A stretch of 64,000 bases of DNA from CAYPEL01 sp036479985 (GCA_965224815.1 CBDDAF010000003.1:1240001-1304000); one strand, 5' to 3'. Positions 44,094 to 53,553 are shown, numbered from the stretch's first letter. Notes: generated from the letters alone by a model not told the origin. Numbers and translations are program-made.

Positions 44094-46547
44094 CTAAACC
44101 ACCAGATTTACCAGACGGCCCGGCACTACAATTACCTTCCGAGGTGTTTTGCCATCGACAAAGCGTTTTACGTTAGGTTCATTCAACGCCGCAGTTTCAA
44201 TCGCATCCTTGTCTATATCTGCGGCAACAGAAATCCGGCCACGCATTTTACCGTTAACCTGAATAACATACTCAATACTGTCTTTTACCAGCGCAGCACT
44301 GTCATATTCCGGCCATGCACTATCGACAACAAGACCCTGGTGACCCAGAGCATTCCAGAGTGACTGGGTAATATGAGGCACAATTGGCGACAGCATCAGC
44401 ACGATCAGTTCCAGCGCCTCCTGCATAAGAGCCTGGCCCTGGTCAGAACTATCGCTGAACTTACCCAGCTCATTCAACAATTCCATATTCGCTGCAATCG
44501 CCGTATTAAAAGTATAACGGCGGCCAATATCATCACTGACTTTTTGCAATGTTTCATGCGTTTTCAGACGCAGCGCTTTTTGTTGATCATTCAACGAATC
44601 AACTTCAAGCGTCGCAGACTTATCTTTACTCACATGCTCATACACCATTTTCCACAACCGCTTGAGGAAACGCGACTGACCTTCGACACCAGAGTCTGAC
44701 CATTCCAACGACTGCTCGGGTGGCGCAGCAAACATAATAAACAATCGCACCGTGTCAGCGCCGTATTGTTCAATTAATGACTGCGGGTCGACTGTATTGC
44801 CTTTGGATTTGGACATTTTACTGCCGTCTTTATTGACCATACCCTGTGTCAATAAATGCTTGAATGGCTCATCGCCTTTTACCAGACCCAGATCACGCAT
44901 TAATTTGTGGAAGAAGCGCGCATATAACAAGTGCAACACAGCGTGTTCAATCCCACCAATATACTGGTCTACCGGCAACCAGTGCTCCGCACGTTCATCC
45001 AGCATAGCTTTGTCATTATCACTGCAGGTATAACGCGCAAAATACCAGGAGGATTCAAAGAAAGTATCAAAGGTATCGGTTTCACGTTCTGCTTTTCCGC
45101 CACATTTCGGACAGACGGTGTCGATGAAATCACGGTCACTCTTAATCGGAGAGCCGGTGCCTTCGAGAACAACATCACGTGGCAATTCAACCGGTAACTG
45201 ATCTTCTGGTACTGGCACTGAGCCACAGCTATCACAATTAATTATCGGAATGGGGCAGCCCCAGTAGCGTTGCCTGGAAACACCCCAGTCACGCAAACGA
45301 TAGTTAATCGTAATTTGGCCTTTACCTTGCTTTTCAAGATATTTCGCAATCGCTGAAAATGCATCCTCTGAGGTCAAACCATCGAACTGGCCCGACCCGG
45401 TTAAAATTCCTTTTTCAGTAAAAGCTGCTTCATTAATGTCTACATCATTGGTATCAGGTTTAGGATTAATGACACGTTTTATGGGTAGGCCATAAGCTTT
45501 GGCAAATTCATAATCTCGCTGATCGTGTGCCGGGACTGACATGACTGCACCAGACCCGTATTCTATCAAGACAAAATTAGCACACCATACGGGCACAGTT
45601 TCTCCCGTAACTGGATGAATCGATGTCAAACCAGTATCCACACCCTTCTTTTCCATAGTCGCCATATCGGCTTCGGCAACTTTGGTATGTGAACATGCTT
45701 CGATAAAAGACTGCAGGACTGTATTATCGACAGCAGCTTTCTTGGCCAATGGATGCTGGGATGCCACCGCTAAATAAGTCACACCCATTAAGGTATCGGG
45801 TCGCGTGGTAAACACGATCAACGGATCAACTTCACCCTCAACGGCAAACTGCAACTCTACACCTTGCGACTTTCCGATCCAGTTGCGTTGCATAGTGCGC
45901 ACTTGTTCAGGCCACCCATCGAGCTGATCAAGATCGTCGAGCAATTGGTCTGCATAGTCAGTAATTTTCAGGAACCACTGCGGAATCTCACGCCGCTCTA
46001 CCGGTACACCGGAACGCCAACCTTTGCCATCGATCACTTGCTCATTTGCCAGCACGGTTTGATCAACCGGATCCCAGTTCACCACGGCCGTCTTTTTGTA
46101 AACCAGACCTTTTTCAAATAGCCGGGTAAAAAACCATTGTTCCCAGCGATAGTAGTCCGGATCACAGGTTGCAAGCTCACGGCTCCAGTCATAACCGTAA
46201 CCCAGCCGTTTAAGCTGGTTACGCATGTAATCTATATTCTCTTCAGTCCATTTTGCCGGTGCGACCTTATTCTGAATGGCGGCATTTTCGGCGGGCAAAC
46301 CAAAGGCGTCCCAACCCATCGGCTGCAATACGTTTTTACCCTGCATGCGTTGGTAACGTGAAATCACATCGCCAATGGTATAGTTCCGCACATGGCCCAT
46401 ATGCAGGCGGCCCGACGGATATGGGAACATTGACAGGCAGTAATATTTTTCCCGGCTATCCTGCTCAGAAGCACGAAAAGTTTGCTGATCTTCCCAGGTT
46501 TTCTGGGTCTGCGTTTCGATTTCTGCGGGCTGGTAGACTTCTTTCAT
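44094..46547 (-). CDS. leuS: Leucyl-tRNA synthetase
   Basis: Charges tRNA-Leu. The 817-residue class I enzyme has the HIGH-type motif YPSGRLHMGHVRNY near residue 43, the editing domain (about 225-420; FTTRPDTLMGVTYLA), a zinc-finger region (CPICINCD-like: GCPIPIINCDSCGSVPVPE) and KMSKS in DGSKMSKSKGN near 578. It is slightly shorter than the E. coli enzyme (860) but has all domains. It begins the leuS-lptE-holA-proA-nadD-rsfS-rlmH-maf run. Confidence 0.97.
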   Translation of the reverse strand: MKEVYQPAEIETQTQKTWEDQQTFRASEQDSREKYYCLSMFPYPSGRLHMGHVRNYTIGDVISRYQRMQGKNVLQPMGWDAFGLPAENAAIQNKVAPAKWTEENIDYMRNQLKRLGYGYDWSRELATCDPDYYRWEQWFFTRLFEKGLVYKKTAVVNWDPVDQTVLANEQVIDGKGWRSGVPVERREIPQWFLKITDYADQLLDDLDQLDGWPEQVRTMQRNWIGKSQGVELQFAVEGEVDPLIVFTTRPDTLMGVTYLAVASQHPLAKKAAVDNTVLQSFIEACSHTKVAEADMATMEKKGVDTGLTSIHPVTGETVPVWCANFVLIEYGSGAVMSVPAHDQRDYEFAKAYGLPIKRVINPKPDTNDVDINEAAFTEKGILTGSGQFDGLTSEDAFSAIAKYLEKQGKGQITINYRLRDWGVSRQRYWGCPIPIINCDSCGSVPVPEDQLPVELPRDVVLEGTGSPIKSDRDFIDTVCPKCGGKAERETDTFDTFFESSWYFARYTCSDNDKAMLDERAEHWLPVDQYIGGIEHAVLHLLYARFFHKLMRDLGLVKGDEPFKHLLTQGMVNKDGSKMSKSKGNTVDPQSLIEQYGADTVRLFIMFAAPPEQSLEWSDSGVEGQSRFLKRLWKMVYEHVSKDKSATLEVDSLNDQQKALRLKTHETLQKVSDDIGRRYTFNTAIAANMELLNELGKFSDSSDQGQALMQEALELIVLMLSPIVPHITQSLWNALGHQGLVVDSAWPEYDSAALVKDSIEYVIQVNGKMRGRISVAADIDKDAIETAALNEPNVKRFVDGKTPRKVIVVPGRLVNLVV

Positions 46548-46653
46548 TGCACGTCTTTGATGTCTGTGAGGCTAAAGCATTAAGGATACAGTAGGCTGGA
46601 GCAGACGAACAACCAAACAAGCAGTTGAAATTGCACATCTGACCTATAATTAT

Positions 46654-46795
46654 GGAAGATCTGATTAATTCGTGCACATTGTCCTTGCTGACTTTGTGTA
46701 TCCTGTAGGAGCGGCTTCTGCCGCGAAAGGCACATCAGCAATCTTCGCGACTGAAGCCGCTCCTACAGGATATTTGCGATTTAATCAGCCGCACC
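46654..46795 (-). repeat. REP-centred MITE-like element, copy 5 (complete)
   Basis: The hairpin (46699-46772) has TATCCTGTAGGA arm ends and the GCGGCTTCTGCCGCGA variant. The terminal repeats are GGAAGATCTGATTAA at left and TTAATCAGCCGCACC at right. The left arm is the long form with GTGCACATTGTCCTTGCTGA. The element occupies the divergent gap between leuS and the zinc-ribbon gene, so it must share space with both promoters. Confidence 0.83.
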
Positions 46796-46824
46796 TTAAA
46801 TGAAAGAAACTATGGTATGAACAT

Positions 46825-47346
46825 ATGACTCTTCCAACGACTGACAAACTGGTACAGGCCTATAACCAGATGATGGAACGTATCCGCCATACACTGTCCG
46901 ATACCGAGGCCAAAGTCTTGCCAACACTGAAGAGCAGCCTCGACAAGGCTCGCGAAACCGCCGTCGAACTGGGTGAGCTGACTCACGACGAGGCGGAAAA
47001 AATTGCCCTATGGCTTAAACGTGACACCCAAGATGCCGGCAAACATCTGGCGGAAAACAGTCAGGAATTGAGTGACTGGCTAAAGTTTGATATCGATCAA
47101 GTTGAAGACAGGCTGCTGGAGATATTTACCAGTGTCGCTGACAAGACCCGGCTGGAAATACAGCAGTTGCAGAAAAAACTGGAGCAGGATCCGCCACACA
47201 TGAGTGGTGAAATAACCGCACCCGGCACGCTTTATTGCACACAATGTAACTCAGCAGTTGAATTCAATCATACTGCGCACATCCCGGCATGCCCGAAATG
47301 CGGCAATGAAAGCTTCCGACGCTGCCCGGTTGAAAGTTCTCTGTAG
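46825..47346 (+). CDS. Zinc-ribbon protein of the DUF1451/YbeL family
   Basis: A 173-residue cytoplasmic protein. The first 130 residues are charged and helical (coiled coil likely). The C-terminus is a zinc ribbon, LYCTQCNSAVEFNHT followed by PACPKCGNESFRRCP, with paired CxxC motifs. Family members neighbour leuS and lnt in many gammaproteobacteria. The function is unknown. The TAG stop is formed by the first bases of REP copy 6 (ctgTAGgagc), so the last residues may come from the repeat. Confidence 0.9.
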   Translation: MTLPTTDKLVQAYNQMMERIRHTLSDTEAKVLPTLKSSLDKARETAVELGELTHDEAEKIALWLKRDTQDAGKHLAENSQELSDWLKFDIDQVEDRLLEIFTSVADKTRLEIQQLQKKLEQDPPHMSGEITAPGTLYCTQCNSAVEFNHTAHIPACPKCGNESFRRCPVESSL

Positions 47347-47428
47347 GAGCGGCTTTAGTCGCGATGGGACTGCGGTGTCAATCGCGGCTAAAGTCGCTCC
47401 TACAGATTCTTGATAAATTAGAGAACTA
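47340..47428 (-). repeat. REP-centred element, copy 6, spanning two convergent stop codons
   Basis: The hairpin is at 47340-47406 (TCTGTAGGAGCGGCTTTAGTC type). The right short arm TTCTTGATAAATTAGAGAAC leads straight into the lnt stop (47426-47428). The left hairpin arm supplies the stop of the zinc-ribbon gene. No long arm is left: coding sequence takes its place. Confidence 0.85.
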
Positions 47429-48922
47429 GCTAACTTTGCGCAACCAAACTATGACAAATACCAGAAATACACAGCCGATGATAACTGGACTATTTCCAAC
47501 TTTTGCATAGGGCGTCAATCCATCACGCGGAACAATTGTTTCGGTCAATGTTGCAGATTCAAACTGCTTTGTTGTTGCAACTAGCTTCCCGTAAGGGTCA
47601 ATCACTGCAGAGATCCCGGTGTTTGTGGAACGCAGTAAATACCGGCCCGCTTCCAATGCCCGCATGCGTGCCATTTCCAGATGTTGATGTGGCGCGGATG
47701 AATCCCCAAACCAGGCATCATTACTTATGTTGACCATAAATCTGGCCTCCGGTAATGCTTTTATCAGCTGCTCACCAAATGCAATTTCATAACAAATTGA
47801 TGCACCAAACGGATACCCGGCAGCCGTTAACAAGGGTTGATCAATATCACCGGCACTGAAATCGGCCTCCGGGACAGGAAGAAATCCAAGCACAGTAGCC
47901 AGCAAATGACGTAACGGCAGATATTCGCCGAAAGGCACCAGGTGCACTTTGTAGTAATACTTATCCTTTTCATCAAGACTGATGATAGAGTTATAGTATT
48001 TCCAGTTATCCCGATCCAGTACCGGTATCCCGGTGATCAACGCGATATCTTTTTTAGCTAACCCCTCGCGCAATGGCTCTATAAAACTTTCTTCGACCTG
48101 ATCATAGTAAGCAGGGATAGCCGTTTCTGGCCAGACAATTACTTTGCTGTCGGTGTGTTCCGCAGTTAAATCCAGATAGTGTTGCAAGGTCGACTGTTGC
48201 TGCTCGGGCAGCCACTTAAGATCCTGTGAAATGTTACCCTGGATAATAGTCGCAGGAATCTCGGCATCCAGCGCTTGAGTCCATTCAACCTGCTTTAAAC
48301 CCCAAGTACCGGCTATAACCAACACGAAACTCAATAAGGGAAGCGCACGCATCATTCCACGCATCGTCATAACAAGACCGAGCAGACCGGCACAAACCAG
48401 CAACACCCATCCCACGCCGTAAACACCGGCTACGGGTGCCACGGCCGATAGCGGGCTGTCAATCTGACTGTAGCCCAGATTAAGCCAGGGGAAACCGGTA
48501 AATATCCAGCTACGCAACCACTCAATCAATACCCAGACAGCAGGAAACAACAGTAGGAAATTGACACCGGAAGTGCGTGTCTGGTAACGCGCCGATAGCC
48601 AGGCGGCCAAAGCTGGAAACAGTGCCAGAAAAGCCACAAATAGAAAAGTAACCAGTAAAGCCAGGGGCAGGCTGGCATTGCCATACAGGTAGATACTAAT
48701 GTAAATCCAGTAAATACCGGCACCAAACAAACCCAAACCAAACAGCCAGCCATACCAGATTGCAGTTGCCGGTTTAGTACCGTGCAACAACCACATCCAC
48801 ACCGCCATGGCTAGCAACGGCAAAGGAAATAATCCATAAGGTGCAAAACCGATGGCAACGGATGCACCTGCGATTAGCGCAATGAGAGAACTTAGACTTT
48901 TATTATTGGTTATTATTTTCAT
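47426..48922 (-). CDS. lnt: Apolipoprotein N-acyltransferase
   Basis: Adds the third acyl chain to lipoproteins in the inner membrane. From the ATG at 48922 the protein has 498 residues, with about six N-terminal membrane segments, then a nitrilase domain with Glu in VIVWPETAIPAYY, Lys in YYKVHLVPFGEYLP and Cys in GASICYEIAFGEQ, and a C-terminal membrane helix. A longer frame starts at 48976, but its first 18 residues do not look like Lnt. It lies downstream of corC with an inverted repeat between. Confidence 0.94.
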   Translation of the reverse strand: MKIITNNKSLSSLIALIAGASVAIGFAPYGLFPLPLLAMAVWMWLLHGTKPATAIWYGWLFGLGLFGAGIYWIYISIYLYGNASLPLALLVTFLFVAFLALFPALAAWLSARYQTRTSGVNFLLLFPAVWVLIEWLRSWIFTGFPWLNLGYSQIDSPLSAVAPVAGVYGVGWVLLVCAGLLGLVMTMRGMMRALPLLSFVLVIAGTWGLKQVEWTQALDAEIPATIIQGNISQDLKWLPEQQQSTLQHYLDLTAEHTDSKVIVWPETAIPAYYDQVEESFIEPLREGLAKKDIALITGIPVLDRDNWKYYNSIISLDEKDKYYYKVHLVPFGEYLPLRHLLATVLGFLPVPEADFSAGDIDQPLLTAAGYPFGASICYEIAFGEQLIKALPEARFMVNISNDAWFGDSSAPHQHLEMARMRALEAGRYLLRSTNTGISAVIDPYGKLVATTKQFESATLTETIVPRDGLTPYAKVGNSPVIIGCVFLVFVIVWLRKVS

Positions 48923-48964
48923 TCGGTTAAACACTACTGAATTACAGACCCACTCTCCATTAGG

Positions 48965-49042
48965 AGGGTGTCGCAAAAGTCTTTTGTAGGGCGGTGTTAG
49001 CTTGCGAACCCCACCCTACGGGAGCACCTTTTACAACACCCT
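48965..49042. repeat. Nested imperfect inverted repeat between corC and lnt
   Basis: The outer parts AGGGTGT and ACACCCT and the inner parts TGTAGGGCGGTGTTAGC and CCCCACCCTAC form a nested structure. It is the GTAGGG(C/T)GG-type intergenic repeat seen in many bacteria. It overlaps the region just upstream of the chosen lnt start and may affect corC-lnt read-through. Confidence 0.7.
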
Positions 49043-49101
49043 TCAGGGAGAGCAGATCAAATATAGGTAATTTTGAATTCTAGCAGAAGAATGAAATAAA
49101 A

Positions 49102-49977
49102 TTATGCTGTCTGTTGAGACTGACCTGTATCAATACTCATTTTCAATGAAACTTTTAACAAGTGAATTCGGCGATTATCTGCCCGCAAGATCTGGAAACT
49201 CAGACTGCCTACTTCCAGGCGCTCACCCCGCTTGGGCAAATGCCCCAATAGCTTGATGACTAACCCACCGATAGTGTCAAACTCCTCATCACTAAATTCT
49301 GTTTTAAAGTATTCGTTAAATTCCTCAATAGGAGTGAGCGCCTTGACAGTGTAATTGACATCGCTGTATTTTCGGATAAACGTGCCTTCATCAATATCAT
49401 GCTCATCCTCGATTTCACCAACAATCTGCTCCAGCACATCCTCTATGGTGACCATGCCAGAAACGCCGCCATACTCATTAACAACAATCGCCATATGATT
49501 ACGGCTGGCACGAAACTCCTTGAGTAAAACATTCAAGCGTTTACTTTCTGGAATAAATATTGCTGGCCGCAATACATCACGCAGTGAAAAGTTATCCCGG
49601 TTATTATCCGAACAATATCGCAATAAATCCTTTGCCAGCAAGACACCAATTACTTCATCAATATCCTCACCGACTACCGGAAAACGCGAATGCCCTGACT
49701 CAACAATTATCGGCAGAAGTTTTTCGGGTGATTCATCACGTGATACGACAACCATCTGGGAACGTGGAATCATAATGTCACGCACTTGCATATCAGCGAC
49801 CTGCAAAACACCTTCCATCATGCCTTGCGCATCCACATCAAACAGTCCATGACGCTGTGAACCACGCAACAAGCTGATGAGCTCTTCTCTGTTTTGCGGT
49901 TCTGCCGAGAAAGTCTGACGAATGCGTTTAAGCCAGGCGTTATTACCAGAACCGTTTATAGATCGATCTTTTTTCAT
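49102..49977 (-). CDS. corC: CBS-domain protein CorC (Mg/Co efflux-associated)
   Basis: Cytoplasmic protein of the CorC/HlyC family. The 291-residue protein has two CBS domains (VRDIMIPRSQMVVVSRDESP, about 70-130; LRDVLRPAIFIPESKRLNVL, about 135-195) and the C-terminal CorC_HlyC domain (FDTIGGLVIKLLGHLPKRGE). There is no DUF21 membrane domain. It lies between ybeY and lnt as usual. The role in Mg2+/Co2+ resistance is taken from relatives. Confidence 0.95.
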   Translation of the reverse strand: MKKDRSINGSGNNAWLKRIRQTFSAEPQNREELISLLRGSQRHGLFDVDAQGMMEGVLQVADMQVRDIMIPRSQMVVVSRDESPEKLLPIIVESGHSRFPVVGEDIDEVIGVLLAKDLLRYCSDNNRDNFSLRDVLRPAIFIPESKRLNVLLKEFRASRNHMAIVVNEYGGVSGMVTIEDVLEQIVGEIEDEHDIDEGTFIRKYSDVNYTVKALTPIEEFNEYFKTEFSDEEFDTIGGLVIKLLGHLPKRGERLEVGSLSFQILRADNRRIHLLKVSLKMSIDTGQSQQTA

Positions 49978-50043
49978 AGTTTCCTGTGTAGTGACCGGAT
50001 ATAGAATGCAATCTGCATAGGTAACATTCTGTATCTGGCAATC

Positions 50044-50511
50044 TCACGCATAGGGATCAGGATAACCAAGCCGGTTCATAATTTTAACTTCCTTTGACTC
50101 CATAGTTGTTGCGTCGCTTTCATTCTGGTGATCGTAGCCCTGTAAATGCAATAAACCATGCACCACAATATGTGCCCAGTGCGCAACTTCGGGTTTGTTT
50201 TGTTCAACTGCCTCTTGATGCATCACTGGCGCGCAAATAACCAAATCACCCAGATGATTATTTTTCAGCTCAGTGGGTAGTTCATCTGGCAGCTCAAATG
50301 GAAAAGACAATACATTAGTAGGCTCATCCTTATCCCTGAACTGTTTATTCAACGCATGACTTTCTATTGCATCAACAATGCGTATGACCAGCCCAACCGG
50401 CGCGTCTACTTCTTTTAACGCAGCCGCTGCCCATTCATCGAACTGATGCTGCGCAGGCAACCACGCCGCCTCAGTCATTACCTGTAACTCCAGATCGACA
50501 GATGTGGACAT
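50044..50511 (-). CDS. ybeY: Endoribonuclease YbeY
   Basis: Zinc metalloprotein needed for 16S rRNA 3'-end maturation and ribosome quality control. From the ATG at 50511 the protein has 155 residues. It shows PTNVLSFPFELP, LGDLVICAPV and the metal-binding motif HIVVHGLLHLQGYDH with three histidines. Longer starts (up to 50550) overlap phoH. It lies between phoH and corC, the conserved order. Confidence 0.94.
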   Translation of the reverse strand: MSTSVDLELQVMTEAAWLPAQHQFDEWAAAALKEVDAPVGLVIRIVDAIESHALNKQFRDKDEPTNVLSFPFELPDELPTELKNNHLGDLVICAPVMHQEAVEQNKPEVAHWAHIVVHGLLHLQGYDHQNESDATTMESKEVKIMNRLGYPDPYA

Positions 50512-50521
50512 AATCAACGCT

Positions 50522-51532
50522 TCAACGGTCATCAAATCTTTCATACGCATTGAGAATCTTTTTCACCAGCGGATGCCGCACAACATCCTGCGAATCAAAC
50601 CAGGTAAAACTAATGCCTTCAACACCCTTGAGCACCTCTGCTGCCTGGTTAAGACCCGACGGCATATTCTTGGGCAAATCAATCTGGGTAACATCACCGG
50701 TCACGACAGCCGTTGAACCAAAACCAATACGGGTCAACAGCATTTTCATTTGTTCGACAGTGGTGTTTTGCGCTTCGTCCAATATCACGAATGCGTCATT
50801 CAAGGTGCGGCCACGCATAAACGCCAACGGCGCAATTTCAATGACACTGCGTTCGATTAGTTTAGCGACATGATCAAAGCCAAGCATTTCATAAAGTGCG
50901 TCATATAAGGGACGCAAATAAGGATCAACTTTCTGTGACAGATCGCCCGGTAAAAATCCTAACCGCTCGCCCGCTTCCACCGCTGGCCTGACCAGCACTA
51001 GCCGCCGTACTTCTTCGCGTTCCAATGCCTGTACGGCACACGCTACAGCAAGATAGGTTTTACCCGTACCGGCTGGACCGATACCAAAATTAATATCATT
51101 TTTTAGAATACTGCGTAGATATTGACGCTGATGTTCGCCACGTCCTTTGATCGTACAACGGTGTGCCTGGATAACCGGGTCTGTCGCCACATCTGTAGAC
51201 GCGTGCTCAATATCCTGCAACCCGGCATGCTGCAAATGCAAATGCACTTGTTCAGGCGTTATAGGGGCTTCAGCAGTTGCTGCATAAAGATTTTTGATCA
51301 CACCACCGGCAAGACGTGGCGCGGTATCCTTGCCTACTATCTGGAAACGATTTCCACGGTTGCTTATTTCAACATGCAGGCGACGTTCCAGCTGACGTAG
51401 ATGTTCATCAAACTGGCCACAGAGACTAGCAAGCCGTTGGTTATCGGCAGGCTTCAATGTCAGAGAAAAAGAGTTAGGTTCTGGATCCAAAATGGTTTTT
51501 TTCAGCGGGATATCAACCCCAGTACCTGGCAT
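50522..51532 (-). CDS. phoL: PhoH-like ATPase (PhoL/YbeZ)
   Basis: Cytoplasmic NTPase working with YbeY. It has an N-terminal stretch (LKPADNQRLASLCGQFDEHL), then Walker A GIGPAGTGKTYLAVACAV near 150-167, and Walker B AFVILDEAQNTT, with VTGDVTQIDLP after. I start at the ATG at 51532 (336 residues), overlapping miaB by 20 bases. An ATG at 51553 and a later TTG are alternatives, and none has a good ribosome site. Confidence 0.93.
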   Translation of the reverse strand: MPGTGVDIPLKKTILDPEPNSFSLTLKPADNQRLASLCGQFDEHLRQLERRLHVEISNRGNRFQIVGKDTAPRLAGGVIKNLYAATAEAPITPEQVHLHLQHAGLQDIEHASTDVATDPVIQAHRCTIKGRGEHQRQYLRSILKNDINFGIGPAGTGKTYLAVACAVQALEREEVRRLVLVRPAVEAGERLGFLPGDLSQKVDPYLRPLYDALYEMLGFDHVAKLIERSVIEIAPLAFMRGRTLNDAFVILDEAQNTTVEQMKMLLTRIGFGSTAVVTGDVTQIDLPKNMPSGLNQAAEVLKGVEGISFTWFDSQDVVRHPLVKKILNAYERFDDR

Positions 51533-52880
51533 TATCGGCGATAACCGGATCATCTACAGCAATAAATTCACCGCGTAATGAATTGGGTAAGGCCGCCGTG
51601 ATGCGCACACGCACAAAGCGTCCAATTATTGACGCTCCAGCCGGAAAGTTCACCACTCGATTATTTTCCGTTCGGCCCGCCATTTCGTGAATATCTTTTT
51701 TAGACGGCGCTTCTACCAGGATACGTTGCTCCGAACCGACCATACCAGCACTGATGTCTTTAGCCATCTCATTAATACGTGCCTGAAGGCGCGCCAGACG
51801 CTGTTTCTTGGTATCCAGCGTTACATCATCCGTCAATTCCGCTGCCGGTGTACCAGGGCGTGCGCTATAAATAAAACTGTACGACTGATCAAAACCAATC
51901 GCTTCTATCAAATCCATGGTAGCTTCGAAATCGGACTCCGTCTCGCCTGGGAAACCGATAATAAAATCCGACGACAGGCTGATATCCGGCCGCGCGGCAC
52001 GCAGCTTTCGAATAATGGATTTGTATTCAAGCGCCGAGTGGTTTCGCTTCATTTGCGCTAGTACACGATCTGAACCGCTTTGTACTGGTAGATGCAAATG
52101 GCTGACCAGCTCAGGCACTTCGGCGTAGGCCTGAATCAAACCGTCATTCATTTCCAGTGGATGTGAAGTGGTATAACGAATACGTTCGATACCATCAATA
52201 GCGGCTACGTAAGTGATCAACAAGCCAAGATCGGCAATCACACCATCAGCCATCGGGCCACGATAAGCATTCACATTTTGTCCGAGTAAAGTGACTTCGC
52301 GTACACCGCGTTCTGCCAGACTCGCGCATTCAGCGATCACATCATCGAACGGCCGACTGACTTCTTCACCGCGCGTGTAAGGCACCACACAAAAACTGCA
52401 ATATTTGCTACAACCTTCCATGACTGAAACAAATGCCGTCGGGCCTTCAACACGTGGCGCAGGCATGCAATCAAATTTTTCTATTTCGGGAAAAGACACA
52501 TCAACCACGGACGCCTGACCGGCTCGCACCTGCTCGAGCATCGATGGTAATCTGTGCAGGGTTTGCGGCCCAAAGACCAGATCGACAAAGGGCGCACGTT
52601 GACGCAACGCATCACCTTCCTGACTGGCAACACAACCACCGACGCCAATAATGATTTCAGGCCGTTTTTCTTTTAACTCGCGCCATTGACCAAGCTGGGA
52701 AAAAACTTTTTCCTGAGCCTTTTCACGGATCGAACAGGTATTGAGCAACAGGACATCAGCGTCAACGGGATTAGAAGTGAGTTCCATTCCGTGCGATTCA
52801 ATCAGCACATCCCCCATACGCGAGGAATCGTACTCATTCATTTGACAACCGTGGGTCTTGATAAAAAGCTTACGCGCCAT
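51513..52880 (-). CDS. miaB: tRNA-2-methylthio-N6-dimethylallyladenosine synthase
   Basis: Radical SAM methylthiotransferase modifying A37 of tRNAs. The 455-residue protein has the N-terminal UPF0004 domain with cysteines in KTHGCQMNEYDS, LLNTCSIREKA and GVGGCVASQ, the radical SAM motif CSKYCSFCVVPYTRG near 157, and a C-terminal TRAM domain. It starts the miaB-phoL-ybeY-corC-lnt run. Confidence 0.97.
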   Translation of the reverse strand: MARKLFIKTHGCQMNEYDSSRMGDVLIESHGMELTSNPVDADVLLLNTCSIREKAQEKVFSQLGQWRELKEKRPEIIIGVGGCVASQEGDALRQRAPFVDLVFGPQTLHRLPSMLEQVRAGQASVVDVSFPEIEKFDCMPAPRVEGPTAFVSVMEGCSKYCSFCVVPYTRGEEVSRPFDDVIAECASLAERGVREVTLLGQNVNAYRGPMADGVIADLGLLITYVAAIDGIERIRYTTSHPLEMNDGLIQAYAEVPELVSHLHLPVQSGSDRVLAQMKRNHSALEYKSIIRKLRAARPDISLSSDFIIGFPGETESDFEATMDLIEAIGFDQSYSFIYSARPGTPAAELTDDVTLDTKKQRLARLQARINEMAKDISAGMVGSEQRILVEAPSKKDIHEMAGRTENNRVVNFPAGASIIGRFVRVRITAALPNSLRGEFIAVDDPVIADNARYWG

Positions 52881-52945
52881 CAGGTATTTTATAGCTTAAG
52901 GGCAAACAAAGTACTTCAAAACCATAAAATAATCCAGCAAAGAAA

Positions 52946-52975
52946 ATCCCCTCTCCCGGAGGAGGGAGAGGGGAT
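52946..52975 (-). terminator. Rho-independent terminator of rnpB
   Basis: A perfect 12 bp stem ATCCCCTCTCCC / GGGAGAGGGGAT with a 6 base loop, followed on the minus strand by TTTCT. It lies 13 bases beyond the 3' end of RNase P RNA, in the right direction. Confidence 0.7.
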
Positions 52976-52987
52976 ATAAATTAAAAA

Positions 52988-53336
52988 GAAGCCGACCTGT
53001 AAGCCGGGTTCTGTCGTGGACAGTCATTCATCTGGACGACACGTCACCGTGCGCCTCAAGCGACCTACCCGGGAACAACGCGGGCCGCGCCAATGTTCCC
53101 CTATTTGGTCTTGCTCCGGGTGGGGTTTACCCTGCCACCACTGTTACCAGCAGCGCGGTGCGCTCTTACCGCACCATTTCACCCTTACCGGCGATTCCGA
53201 AGAATCACAGGCGGTATATTTTCTGCGGCACTTTCCGTGGACTCACATCCCCCAGGCGTTACCTGGCACCCTGCCCTGTGGAGCCCGGACTTTCCTCGGT
53301 GATCACAAGGATCAACGCGACTGCCCGGTCGGCTTC
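52988..53336 (-). ncRNA. rnpB: RNase P RNA (class A)
   Basis: The catalytic RNA that trims tRNA 5' leaders. On the minus strand it starts GAAGCCGACCGGGCAGTCGC, continues with GAGGAAAGTCCGGGCTCCAC and AGGGCAGGGTGCCAGGTAAC (the conserved P4/J3-4 region), and ends AACCCGGCTTACAGGTCGGC, so the ends pair as helix P1. At about 349 nt it is a bacterial type A molecule. It has its own promoter and terminator. Small open frames on both strands in this interval are incidental. Confidence 0.97.
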
Positions 53337-53343
53337 AATTGTG

Positions 53344-53371
53344 ATTATGAAGCATTTCCTGTCTTAGGCAA
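53344..53371 (-). promoter_or_regulatory. Sigma-70 promoter of rnpB
   Basis: On the minus strand TTGCCT (53371-53366), 16 bases, CATAAT (53349-53344), then 7 bases to the expected 5' G of RNase P RNA. The spacing to the mature 5' end supports both the promoter and the rnpB start. Confidence 0.7.
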
Positions 53372-53553
53372 CTTACGAACTATAGTTTATTTGCTTTAAG
53401 CCACAATAACTTTCAGGAAAAGGTTTTTTACTTTCTACACTCTATAGTATGGTGGTCGATAATAATCATAAGTTTCTGGATATTTAGATCCAGTAAAATT
53501 CGAAAGCTTTGTAAGCAATATCTATTTAAAACAAGAATACTATGGGGGAAGTT

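Noticed and set aside
44094..46547. LeuS at 817 residues as a truncated enzyme
   Set aside because: HIGH and KMSKS motifs, editing domain, zinc region and the C-terminal domain are all present; the length is within family variation.
52946..52975. CCCTCTCCC hairpin as another dispersed repeat only
   Set aside because: Although of a common intergenic type, its placement 13 bases after rnpB, the perfect stem and following T-rich stretch on the right strand make a terminator role the better reading.
53016..53399. Three overlapping open frames on the plus strand opposite rnpB
   Set aside because: The whole interval is RNase P RNA on the minus strand with promoter, paired ends and terminator; the frames have no ribosome sites or recognisable domains.
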